From IMG/VR virus record IMGVR_UViG_3300042539_000817, positions 1 through 24,695 of that record: a stretch of DNA of 24,695 bases; one strand, given 5' to 3'. Position numbers and translations under genes: made by a program. This stretch comes from a virus. The notes below the pieces were generated by a model. That model saw nothing but the letters and a program-made list of their open reading frames with translations, did no database searches and was not told the DNA's origin. This document shows, one piece after another, positions 12,049 to 19,383 of the stretch. Every line of letters begins with the position of its first letter. Position 1 is the first letter of the stretch.

Positions 12049-12536
12049 TGCAAACCTTCCTACCTTATAAAGATTATGATCAGTGTGCAGAAATATTAGA
12101 TAATAAAAGATTAAATAAACAGATATTAGAAGCCTATCAGATACTCAAGGTTTTGTCTGGTAAATCCCCATCAGGGGCTTGGCGCAATCATCCAGCGGTA
12201 TTGATGTGGAAAAATGCAGAGCATTCATTACGCACATACGCTAAAGCCATGATTAAAGAGGCTAAGGCAAGGGGTATAAGGACAGATAAGAACGAAGCCA
12301 ATATAGAGGCTCTAGAGGCTGTTTGTGGGCAGATTTGGGGTACTGATAAGCCAGTCTGGAACAAGCCCTCTCACATAGACCGTGTAAATATCACTCATAG
12401 GGCTAACTTATACCGTAAAGATCCTATCTATTATGCTGAGTTTTACAAAGACATTAAAAATGAACACAACAAACCTTGTTGCGATAAATGTTTATATTAT
12501 TGGGCAACCCATGCCATTAGAGATGGAGTACAATAG
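12048..12536 (+). CDS. Pyrimidine-dimer DNA glycosylase-like (Pyr_excise) protein
   Basis: 162 residues. MQTFLPYKDYDQCAEILDNKRLNKQILEAYQIL and GAWRNHPAVLMWKNAEHSL are the hallmark blocks of a family placed in Pyr_excise (PF03013), related to phage T4 endonuclease V, which removes UV-induced pyrimidine dimers. In T4 the N-terminal Thr2 amine is the nucleophile; here residue 2 is Gln and no Thr1/Thr2 is exposed, so the same chemistry is uncertain. A C-terminal CCDKC (near residues 145-149) is an extra metal-binding-like motif. Codon usage is visibly more GC-rich (for example runs of GGC, GCC and AAG codons) than neighbours, which suggests more recent acquisition. UV protection in sunlit water would fit. 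Confidence 0.8.
   Translation: MQTFLPYKDYDQCAEILDNKRLNKQILEAYQILKVLSGKSPSGAWRNHPAVLMWKNAEHSLRTYAKAMIKEAKARGIRTDKNEANIEALEAVCGQIWGTDKPVWNKPSHIDRVNITHRANLYRKDPIYYAEFYKDIKNEHNKPCCDKCLYYWATHAIRDGVQ
12529..12534 (+). promoter_or_regulatory. Possible -10 box (TACAAT), near-leaderless
   Basis: TACAAT ends seven bases before ATG 12542, one base further than in the six exact cases. No clear -35 box or ribosome binding site is present. Confidence 0.4.
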
Positions 12537-12541
12537 TTAGT

Positions 12542-12901
12542 ATGGAAATGATGTTTATAATATTTTTTGCTACCCTCTCATTTTCTTTTGGCATAGCCTA
12601 TTGGTCAGTATTTGATAAGTTAAAAAAATCAAACATTTTACTTGCAGAACTTTTTATAAAAAATAGAGCACTAGAGGAAATTGCTTCTCAAGTTAAAAAT
12701 AATATAACACTTTCAGATGATGCAATACATAAAGAAAATTTTATAAAATTTCTTTCTGATTCTAGAGATTGGGCTTTTGAATATATTGAAACATCACAAA
12801 AAACTATTAAAGAAGTATCAGAAGAACTTAAAAGTAAAGGTTTGAATGGGTATTCTGAAAAACTTTTAGCACTTTTGCCACCAGCAGTAGGAGATAAATA
12901 G
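12542..12901 (+). CDS. Membrane-anchored helical protein
   Basis: 119 residues. An N-terminal transmembrane segment (MFIIFFATLSFSFGIAYWSVF, residues 4-24) is followed by a long charged helical region with heptad-like Leu/Ile spacing, and a C-terminal SEKLLALLPPAVGDK. The central NFIKFLSDSRDWAFEYIE reminds me of a phage family but I cannot name it. A single anchored helix next to a holin-like gene allows an inner-membrane spanin-like or lysis-timing role, offered only as inference. The XapX gene starts two bases after its stop. Confidence 0.68.
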   Translation: MEMMFIIFFATLSFSFGIAYWSVFDKLKKSNILLAELFIKNRALEEIASQVKNNITLSDDAIHKENFIKFLSDSRDWAFEYIETSQKTIKEVSEELKSKGLNGYSEKLLALLPPAVGDK

Positions 12902-12902
12902 C

Positions 12903-13061
12903 ATGAGAGATGTTTTATTATCAACATTAACAGGTTTTGGATGCGGTGCCGTGTTTGCTGCATTCAAATTGCCAGTACCAGCACCACCAGTTTTTGCGGG
13001 AGTCGCAGGAATTATTGGGCTGTGGATTGGTTTTACAATACTAACACAAATTATATCCTAG
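12903..13061 (+). CDS. XapX-domain membrane protein
   Basis: 52 residues. TGFGCGAVFAAFKLPVPAPPVFAG followed by GIIGLWIG is the XapX (DUF1427) signature: two membrane segments joined by a proline-rich turn. XapX proteins are small bacterial inner-membrane proteins of uncertain function, sometimes beside transporters. The stop codon TAG lies inside the AGGAGG ribosome binding site of the next gene, so the two are tightly coupled; this suggests the pair acts together, for example as membrane partners in lysis (inference). Confidence 0.8.
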   Translation: MRDVLLSTLTGFGCGAVFAAFKLPVPAPPVFAGVAGIIGLWIGFTILTQIIS

Positions 13062-13069
13062 GAGGAATA

Positions 13070-13348
13070 ATGAATAACTTACTAAATGATAAGACAAAGG
13101 CAATGCTAGCATCATACGGACGATCTGTTCTTGGTTCAGTAATTGCACTTTATATGGCTGGCGTAACAGATCCAAAAGATTTATGGGCTGCATTAGTTGC
13201 TGCTCTAGCGCCCGTCGCATTAAGAGCGCTTAATCCTAATGACAAGGCGTTTGGCGTATTGCCAGACACTGGTGCTGTTTCAGATGCACTTAGCAAGATT
13301 GTACCTGCTAAAAAGGCTCCAGCAAAAAAGGCTGCTAAGAAAAAGTAG
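13070..13348 (+). CDS. Holin-like membrane protein
   Basis: 92 residues from ATG 13070, chosen for the AGGAGG at 13060-13065. Residues 15-31 (YGRSVLGSVIALYMAGV) and 36-54 (DLWAALVAALAPVALRAL) form two hydrophobic helices around a short TDPKD turn. NPNDKAFGVLP follows, and the end is a Lys/Ala-rich tail (KKAPAKKAAKKK). The pattern 'SYGRSVLGxxxALYMAGVTDP..LW.AL' occurs in many actinophage proteins annotated as holins. The basic tail matches the tail of the endolysin at 1090-1665. It ends the left operon at the terminator 13361-13399. Confidence 0.75.
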   Translation: MNNLLNDKTKAMLASYGRSVLGSVIALYMAGVTDPKDLWAALVAALAPVALRALNPNDKAFGVLPDTGAVSDALSKIVPAKKAPAKKAAKKK

Positions 13349-13360
13349 TTTGTTTTTAAT

Positions 13361-13399
13361 AAGGAGGGCAAACTTAAAAACTTGCCCTCTTTATTTTTT
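13361..13399 (+). terminator. Strong intrinsic terminator
   Basis: An 11-base-pair stem (13361-13371 with 13382-13392, including GAGGGCAA/TTGCCCTC and one G-U pair) encloses a 10-base A-rich loop and is followed by a T-run. It closes the long plus-strand transcript after the holin-like gene. The 65-base gap holds this and a weak TATAAC near 13399. Confidence 0.88.
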
Positions 13400-13413
13400 A
13401 TAACTGGGTAATT

Positions 13414-14106
13414 ATGGACTTTGTATACATATGTAAAGAAGGCGTTAACGAAGAGTTAAAGTATTCTATTAGATCTGTCGTTGAAAGTTTTCCAGACTCA
13501 AATATATGGGTTGTTGGTGGTAAGCCTGATTGGTACATAGGAAACTATATTGAGGTTCATCAGGTATATACTAAGTATAAAAATGCTGTAGAGAATTTAA
13601 AAATGATCTGTTCTTCACCACAAATATCTAATGAATTTGTTTTGATGAATGACGATTTTTATATTATTAAAAAAATAGATAGCATAAACACTTTTCATGG
13701 CGGATATCTATTAAATAAAATAAACTTATATCAAAAACTAAATGGTAATTCTAACTATACTAGAAAACTTAATGCCACATACAAAAGATTAAAAGCCATT
13801 GGAATTGATGATCCACTAGACTATGAACTGCACGTACCTATGATTATGGAGAAACAAAAATTGCAAGATGTGTTAGATAAAAATGACCAGTTTTTATGGA
13901 GATCCATGTATGGAAATATATTTAAGGTTGGTGGGTCAGAGATGCAAGATGTTAAGGTTTATACTAGAGGTCCTTTAGTTTTTAAGTCTTATAATTTAGA
14001 TATAGATAATCACACATATTTATCTAGCGCAGATAGTTCTTTTGATATTATTTGGAATAACATACTTAAGATTCAGTTTAAACAAAAAACTAAATTTGAG
14101 AGATAA
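13414..14106 (+). CDS. Stealth-like glycosyl/phosphosugar transferase
   Basis: 230 residues. MDFVYICKEGVNEELKYSIRSVVESFP parallels conserved region 1 of Stealth proteins, and EFVLMNDDFYIIKKIDS (near 76-92) carries the NDDF motif of region 2, where the Asp pair binds metal and sugar nucleotide. YELHVPMIMEKQ resembles the next conserved region. Stealth-type enzymes transfer hexose-1-phosphates in capsule or wall polymers. I rate the fold as likely and the exact reaction as uncertain. No ribosome binding site is visible. The gene's last 17 bases overlap the convergent GT4 gene on the other strand. Confidence 0.68.
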   Translation: MDFVYICKEGVNEELKYSIRSVVESFPDSNIWVVGGKPDWYIGNYIEVHQVYTKYKNAVENLKMICSSPQISNEFVLMNDDFYIIKKIDSINTFHGGYLLNKINLYQKLNGNSNYTRKLNATYKRLKAIGIDDPLDYELHVPMIMEKQKLQDVLDKNDQFLWRSMYGNIFKVGGSEMQDVKVYTRGPLVFKSYNLDIDNHTYLSSADSSFDIIWNNILKIQFKQKTKFER

Positions 14107-15127
14107 GTTCTAAATATTTTTCTTTTAAAATAACTGGAGAAAAGTTTGCAACTCCAATATTATATGCTTGTTCTTTATAAGATACCTTATCTTTAATATT
14201 AATATAGTCATCAATTGTTTTTGCTAAAGCCATCGGATCTGCTTCAAACAATTCAAGTCTAACCTTAGTTCTAATTGTTCCGATTGAATCGCTTTTGACC
14301 AACCACTCTGAAGGTAAAATATAATTATTGGGAGATATGTTAGTCATAAAAACTGGCAGGGCACTTAATAGGGCTTCATTCATTGGCAAACATAATCCAG
14401 CATAGCGTCTTGGCAATACCATAGCGTCAAAACTATTATACATATCTTCCCTATTGTCTGGATTGCCTACTTCAATCTTAAGCCTTGAATCCTTAATATT
14501 TGTCTCTATTTCACTTTGACTTCTAATTACTAACTCATAATCTGCTTTAGAATACTTAAGCATATTAATTACAGTCTCAGTACCGTTTCTATCTTTTGCT
14601 GCTTTTTTACCAGCAATGTGTAATATTCTGTTATGTGATTTAGATAAATTGTTTTCTTTTACTTTACTAAATAATTCCTCATTTGTTGGTGGTGGAAGAT
14701 GGATAACTTTGGTTTGACCACCAAACATTTTTTTTATATGTTCAATTTGCCATACACTTGGAGATAAAAGTACTGTTGGTAGTGGTAGATTAGGGTTTGA
14801 TAAATGACCAAATAGTTCATAGTTATATTGAAGTATGGTTTTTACATTTCTTTTGTTTGCAAAATTTATAAAGTTTTGATCATAAAATGTTTCACAACTT
14901 AATACAACATCTACATCCCCTAAAAACATTTTAATCTGTTGAATAGATGGAAAACCATTACTTCTAATGCAACTATATTTTTCATACCATTCTGGATGCT
15001 GCTTATTTTTATTAAATGATGTAGAGTCAATTAAAAGAATCTTATCTGGATTAAGCATATTAACCAATTCTTTAGTCTGATTGCCAAGTCCAGTATTGTC
15101 AGATCTTGCTATAATTCCCAGTCTCAC
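14090..15127 (-). CDS. GT4-like glycosyltransferase
   Basis: 345 residues, GT-B fold. The N-terminal MRLGIIARSDNTGLGNQTKELVNML has the glycine loop of retaining GT4 enzymes. The second Rossmann half holds NRILHIAGKKAAKDRNGTETVI and the donor-binding region DAMVLPRRYAGLCLPMNEALLSALPVFMT (about residues 237-265), with the Glu of the 'E-x7-E'-like motif. It likely adds sugars from a nucleotide donor to a growing glycan. The start overlaps the previous gene's end (ATGA-type, 15124-15127), so it is the last gene of a five-gene operon. It runs into the plus-strand Stealth-like gene tail to tail. Confidence 0.8.
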   Translation of the reverse strand: MRLGIIARSDNTGLGNQTKELVNMLNPDKILLIDSTSFNKNKQHPEWYEKYSCIRSNGFPSIQQIKMFLGDVDVVLSCETFYDQNFINFANKRNVKTILQYNYELFGHLSNPNLPLPTVLLSPSVWQIEHIKKMFGGQTKVIHLPPPTNEELFSKVKENNLSKSHNRILHIAGKKAAKDRNGTETVINMLKYSKADYELVIRSQSEIETNIKDSRLKIEVGNPDNREDMYNSFDAMVLPRRYAGLCLPMNEALLSALPVFMTNISPNNYILPSEWLVKSDSIGTIRTKVRLELFEADPMALAKTIDDYINIKDKVSYKEQAYNIGVANFSPVILKEKYLELISQI

Positions 15128-15996
15128 TCTATTGACCTTAAAATATCTTTATCATCTTTAAATAACTCAGACTGACTTAATATTTTTTTTGCATCTTCAA
15201 TACTCGTATATGACCAAAACTCATCATCTTGGGTAAACTTTCTAGTGCTTTGTCTTCCATCTAAATGTAAAACCCTGCTTACGTTTTGACCATTATCTGG
15301 GTAATAAATAAACATCTTATGCGCTTCCCAGTTTCTAATTTTAAAAACATATGGAGTATCTACAATTCTTTCTTCGTTTGGCAAGTACTCACAATCAGTT
15401 TGAGCCTTTCCATAAAACTCATCTTCAATATAATTTCTTTCACCAATATTTGGCAAAATAATATTCTTATAGTAACTAGTAAAACTTAAATGTGGATTTT
15501 GACTCCACTGAACAGTCTTTATAAAGATATCTTCTTGACCACACATCATATGAACATGTTCTTGTGGCATCTCTTCTCTTAAATAAAACCTTATTGTGTT
15601 TGCCTTGTTATATTCAAACATATCCAAACATTTATTCCAGTCAATATCTCTATCGGTTCTTAATGGTAAATCTCCTTCAATATAAAGAATTAGTGGTGTT
15701 TGAACCAAGTTAATAGTTTTTTTCATCATAGTGCTCTGATGGCTATGTTCATCAAATATAATTGGTAATACATTTTTCCATTCGTGTAAGCATTTCCATA
15801 AAACTCTATTTTTATATTCGTCATAGTCTTTTTTATAGTTTGATTGCTCTGATCTTATTCCATCTATTTGTAATATTATCTCACTGTCTGGAAAATGAAA
15901 TCTTGTATTGTTTATAGTTGTTTCTATAACCTTTGTACTGGGATGGCTAGGAATATAAGATGTTGGAACAATAATTGTTACATCAGACTTTTGCAT
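15124..15996 (-). CDS. GT-A-type glycosyltransferase
   Basis: 290 residues. SDVTIIVPTSYIPSHPSTKVIETTI gives the first beta-strand of a GT-A fold. IILQIDGIRSEQ is the second, and LILYIEGDLPLRTDRDID (about residues 107-124) holds EGD in place of the DxD metal motif. Later, a conserved FYGKAQTDCEYLP and WEAHKMFIYYPD suggest a defined family, but I do not recognise it by name. It lies between an exostosin-like gene and the GT4 gene, overlapping each by a few bases, so it takes part in the same glycan pathway. Confidence 0.7.
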   Translation of the reverse strand: MQKSDVTIIVPTSYIPSHPSTKVIETTINNTRFHFPDSEIILQIDGIRSEQSNYKKDYDEYKNRVLWKCLHEWKNVLPIIFDEHSHQSTMMKKTINLVQTPLILYIEGDLPLRTDRDIDWNKCLDMFEYNKANTIRFYLREEMPQEHVHMMCGQEDIFIKTVQWSQNPHLSFTSYYKNIILPNIGERNYIEDEFYGKAQTDCEYLPNEERIVDTPYVFKIRNWEAHKMFIYYPDNGQNVSRVLHLDGRQSTRKFTQDDEFWSYTSIEDAKKILSQSELFKDDKDILRSIE

Positions 15997-16843
15997 TTAC
16001 TTGCCTCATAATCTCAATTGATAAATCTCTTTTATATTTTATCCACCAACAGACAGTTTTATGCATATTGCTCATATATGTTTCTAATAAGTTTGGTAAT
16101 AATTCTGACAGGTGATTCCAGTTTTCAAGAGTTTTTATTGGATGAATATCTCCAAAAACAAAATTATAAAAATCTGGATTTATACCCTTTGAATCTATTC
16201 TATCACCTATTGGCAAACAAAGTGTTTCAATTGCCTCATAAAATCTAAAAGAATCTATTACTTCAGCCCCGCTTGGACAAGGAACAATTTTTGATAAACT
16301 CATCTTGTCGTAATAATTTTTGGGTTTTAATCCTTCAGCAAATCCATTAGTTGGATTATAAAAAGAATTTTCTATTTGAGGCATAACGTTTGCAAGTTCT
16401 TGTCTTCTTTGATGTGTTATTTGACCAGAAAAAAACACATCGTAAGATTTGTTTTGATATTGTGGCAAGTTTTTAGAAAAATGTTGTGGTACACCAAGCG
16501 CTAACTTATTATATTTTATATGTTTTTTATGAGGATATTGTACCCAAATCTCAATATTATTATGATTTATTTTATCAACATTGAACGTAGCAGATTCATC
16601 TCCAGTGATAAATAGAACTACTCTTTTTATTTTATTTAATTCATTTGATATCTGTTCTTCATAATCAATGTTTTGTGGGCCAGGAATTACGACAAAGGCT
16701 TTTTCTATTTCTGGCAGTTCTGTTGTTTTGATTTGTTTAATTTTATTTTTATTAAAGATTTCTTTTAATAATCCATAATCCCATTTGTCGGAAGCACAAT
16801 CTTCTTCTTTAACAGAATATAAAAATGCTTTTACTTCATTCAT
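15983..16843 (-). CDS. Exostosin (GT47)-like glycosyltransferase
   Basis: 286 residues. KSYDVFFSGQITHQRRQEL is the typical opening of the second half, and YYDKMSLSKIVPCPSGAEVIDSFRFYEAIETLCLPIG (about residues 181-217) matches the exostosin pattern 'KFxLxPxGxxxDSFRxxEAxxxGCxPV' in spirit. The enzyme would be an inverting GT-B transferase. The first 110 residues are less conserved. Its start overlaps the end of the GT2/zinc-ribbon gene by four bases and its end overlaps the GT-A gene by 14 bases. Confidence 0.72.
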   Translation of the reverse strand: MNEVKAFLYSVKEEDCASDKWDYGLLKEIFNKNKIKQIKTTELPEIEKAFVVIPGPQNIDYEEQISNELNKIKRVVLFITGDESATFNVDKINHNNIEIWVQYPHKKHIKYNKLALGVPQHFSKNLPQYQNKSYDVFFSGQITHQRRQELANVMPQIENSFYNPTNGFAEGLKPKNYYDKMSLSKIVPCPSGAEVIDSFRFYEAIETLCLPIGDRIDSKGINPDFYNFVFGDIHPIKTLENWNHLSELLPNLLETYMSNMHKTVCWWIKYKRDLSIEIMRQVNAKV

Positions 16844-17673
16844 TTTTTTGTACCATCCTGCATAAATTCAGAAGAGTCGCAGGCAGCACAACTATCAACC
16901 TGAAGATCCCCACTTACAGACATCGTCTTAAAATTATTACCACATTTACATTCAACTTTTACTTCAAAAAAGACTTGTTTGTCTTTTTTAGATTCATTAT
17001 TTATCCACTGATTGTAATAGTCATTAGTAAAATATTTTAAACCATTTTCTGGATTATTGAAAGGGTAAAAGTAAGAGTTGTATGGGTCTTCATTAGTTGA
17101 CGGATACCTACCCCATTTTTTATTATAGTATTCTTTTGTTTCTCCCATGTTTGGATCAACACCACCAAGTTTATGGCTATGCCCCATTATTGTATCTTTA
17201 ATATCAATCTTAACTTTTTTCCATGTAGTTTTTTCTTCTTTTATTTTTTTCCAATGATCATTATAATCTAATAAAAATGCTCTTTGTATTCTCATACTAT
17301 AATCTAAATCTTCATATCCATATGGCGTAAAGTTTGTATCCCAAAATCCAACCTTATCAATTAATGTTTTATGAAAAGCAATAAAGTGCCATCCAAAAAC
17401 TCCAAGGGCCTCAATAATTACATAGTCGGTATTTTCTAATATTTCTATAAAGTCTAAGCCACCAGGTTCTCCAAAACGAACTGCAGCACTCATAACTATA
17501 TACCAGTCTGCATCTTCATCATACATTTTTTGAATTCCTAAATTATGACTTGCAGCAAACCCTATATTGTTTTCAGTATTATCAATTTCAAAAACATTTT
17601 CTAACTTACAAGTTTCCATAAGTTCATCTTTAAAAGATTTAATTCTATAAGGAAGACCAACTACATACTTCAT
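16840..17673 (-). CDS. GT2 glycosyltransferase fused to an L31-like zinc domain
   Basis: 277 residues. Residues 1-150 form a GT2 (GT-A) transferase: NTENNIGFAASHNLGI and YGYEDLDYSMRIQRA are diagnostic of rhamnosyl-type GT2 enzymes, although the usual DxD is replaced (VMSAAV). The last 46 residues (16840-16980 region) carry CKCGNNF.T and CAACDSS, a CxC..CxxC set (Cys242, 244, 262, 265). The order, spacing and neighbours (VEC-CGN-F-T-S-L-VD-C-C) match the zinc-binding part of bacterial ribosomal protein L31, which I have not seen on a glycosyltransferase. It probably transfers a sugar in the operon's pathway; the added domain's role is unknown. Confidence 0.8.
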   Translation of the reverse strand: MKYVVGLPYRIKSFKDELMETCKLENVFEIDNTENNIGFAASHNLGIQKMYDEDADWYIVMSAAVRFGEPGGLDFIEILENTDYVIIEALGVFGWHFIAFHKTLIDKVGFWDTNFTPYGYEDLDYSMRIQRAFLLDYNDHWKKIKEEKTTWKKVKIDIKDTIMGHSHKLGGVDPNMGETKEYYNKKWGRYPSTNEDPYNSYFYPFNNPENGLKYFTNDYYNQWINNESKKDKQVFFEVKVECKCGNNFKTMSVSGDLQVDSCAACDSSEFMQDGTKK

Positions 17674-18671
17674 TTGTTAAATATATCTTGATTTACCCAA
17701 GTTTTTGGAGTTAGGTTATTTTGAATTTCAACTGGTATATTAAAATTAAATGGCCCAGTTCCTCTTTGTTTTACCCATTCAATCATTGATGTTAATATTT
17801 CTTTTAATTCATACTTTGTTTCATATCCAAGCAATTTTCTTGCTTTATCAGCAGAACAATGTGCTAATCTTACTTCAGAAGGTCTTGCATCTAAGTAAAT
17901 TGGATCTAAGTCAAATCCAATAATAGAGGCTATTTCTTTTGCTAACTCATTAATAGTTATAAAATTATCATCTGGACCAATATTAATTACTTCTCCATTG
18001 GCGACATCAGAAAAAATAACTTTGTGAAATGGATCAATGATATCTCTCATATCAGAAAAACATCTTTTTTGATTACCATCTCCATAAATAATTGGCTGTT
18101 TTCCTTGAAGCATTCTATTAATCATAATGCCAGCAACATTTCTAAATGGATCAGTATAGTTCTGTCCACTACCCACAACATTATGTGGTACAAGAATAAC
18201 AAACTCCATACCATGAGTTTTTGAAAGATTTTTTAACGTTAATTCAAAAGCATGCTTTGCAATTCCATAAGGATCTTGTGGTTTAGGCGTCATGTTTTCT
18301 GTAAATGGCAAGGTATCTTGTGTTCCGTACCTAGCCATGCTTGATGTAAATATAAACTTTTTTACACCAGCCTGAATTGCACAACTTAATACATTCATAG
18401 AATTTCCATATGTATTGTCTGTTATAAACTTAGGAGAAAATACAGAAAGACCCTCATGGGCAGTACATGCTGCATGGACTACAACTTCAATATCTTTAAA
18501 ATCTTCTTTTGTTAAATCATTACAATCTTTTTTTATAAAGTTAATTTCAGATGGAATGTTATCTACATACCCACCAATTAAACTATCAATGCCAGTAATG
18601 CTATGATCGGAAAGACTTCTTGCAAGGTTGCTTCCTAAAAGACCAGCGACCCCAGTAATTAATATATTCAT
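17670..18671 (-). CDS. NAD-dependent epimerase/dehydratase (SDR family)
   Basis: 333 residues from MNILITGV, chosen because GGGGAG precedes it; a start 12 bases upstream is less likely. The extended SDR signature is complete: GVAGLLG near residues 7-13 binds NAD(P), TSSMARYG holds the catalytic Ser region, and YGIAK near 140 supplies the Tyr-x3-Lys pair. GDGNQKRCFSDMRDIIDP and the NIGPDDNFIT segment are the sugar-nucleotide-binding parts of UDP-glucose 4-epimerase or dTDP-sugar enzymes. It would supply a modified sugar nucleotide for the transferases that follow it on the minus strand. It is the first gene of the operon that runs to 14090. Confidence 0.92.
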   Translation of the reverse strand: MNILITGVAGLLGSNLARSLSDHSITGIDSLIGGYVDNIPSEINFIKKDCNDLTKEDFKDIEVVVHAACTAHEGLSVFSPKFITDNTYGNSMNVLSCAIQAGVKKFIFTSSMARYGTQDTLPFTENMTPKPQDPYGIAKHAFELTLKNLSKTHGMEFVILVPHNVVGSGQNYTDPFRNVAGIMINRMLQGKQPIIYGDGNQKRCFSDMRDIIDPFHKVIFSDVANGEVINIGPDDNFITINELAKEIASIIGFDLDPIYLDARPSEVRLAHCSADKARKLLGYETKYELKEILTSMIEWVKQRGTGPFNFNIPVEIQNNLTPKTWVNQDIFNK

Positions 18672-18696
18672 GGTTCTCCCCATTTACTCTTATAAT

Positions 18697-18705
18697 ATTA
18701 TAGCA
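18697..18705 (-). promoter_or_regulatory. Extended -10 (TGCTATAAT) for the epimerase operon
   Basis: On the minus strand TGC is followed by TATAAT (18702 to 18697). A short leader with GGGGAG follows before the epimerase ATG at 18671. This drives the five-gene glycan operon running left. Confidence 0.62.
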
Positions 18706-18717
18706 TGATAATGTTTA

Positions 18718-18726
18718 TGCTAAAAT
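18718..18726 (+). promoter_or_regulatory. Extended -10 (TGCTAAAAT), leaderless
   Basis: TGC at 18718-18720 and TAAAAT at 18721-18726, with ATG 18733 exactly six bases later. It faces away from the epimerase promoter 12 bases to its left, so the 61-base gap is a divergent promoter pair. Confidence 0.58.
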
Positions 18727-18732
18727 GGTTAA

Positions 18733-19383
18733 ATGAATGAAATGTTGGTTATAGTGCCATCCAGAGGAAGACCAAAAAATCAGGAAAGATTTTTAGAATA
18801 TTTTTTTAAAAATTCCGTTATTAGTGATTTATGTTTTGTATTAGATACTGACGATGAGTCTAACTATCCCAGATTTGATAAGGTTATTTATGAACTATTA
18901 GAGCCCTTAATGTTAAACGAAAAGTTAAACATTATCTCAAGCAAATATTGTAATGATTATAAATTTATTGCTTTTATAGGAGATGACCACTTGTTAAAAA
19001 CTTATGCCTGGGATAAAACATTAACTAAACCGTTATTAGATAGGATTGGAATATCCTATGGAAATGATCTTTATAAAAAAGAAGAACTTCCAACATGTGC
19101 AGTCTTAAGTTCTAGTATTATTAAACATCTTGGGTATATGGCTCCGCCAGAGTTAAAACATTCATACATTGATAAGTTTTGGCTAGATCTTGGGCTTGCA
19201 GTTAATAACTTAAACTATTTTGAAGATGTAGTTTGGGAACACATACATCCAGATAATAAAAAAACAGAAGTTGATGAAACATATTTACGTGGATGGTCTA
19301 GCCAGTCACAAGATAAAGAAAATTATTTGCTTTATAAACAAAACAAGTTTAGTAATGACGTTATAAAACTAACTAATGTTTAA
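18733..19383 (+). CDS. GT-A-type glycosyltransferase, leaderless
   Basis: 216 residues. MNEMLVIVPSRGRPKNQERFLEYF resembles the first strand and loop of GT2-like enzymes, FVLDTDDESNYP is the second strand with acidic residues, and FIAFIGDDHLLKTYAWD (near residues 77-93) provides the DD metal motif. The end (EDVVWEHIHPDNKK) contains the His expected near the active site. Such proteins are seen in actinophage glycan modules. It is transcribed away from the epimerase operon and overlaps the next minus-strand gene by 15 bases at the 3' ends. Confidence 0.72.
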   Translation: MNEMLVIVPSRGRPKNQERFLEYFFKNSVISDLCFVLDTDDESNYPRFDKVIYELLEPLMLNEKLNIISSKYCNDYKFIAFIGDDHLLKTYAWDKTLTKPLLDRIGISYGNDLYKKEELPTCAVLSSSIIKHLGYMAPPELKHSYIDKFWLDLGLAVNNLNYFEDVVWEHIHPDNKKTEVDETYLRGWSSQSQDKENYLLYKQNKFSNDVIKLTNV

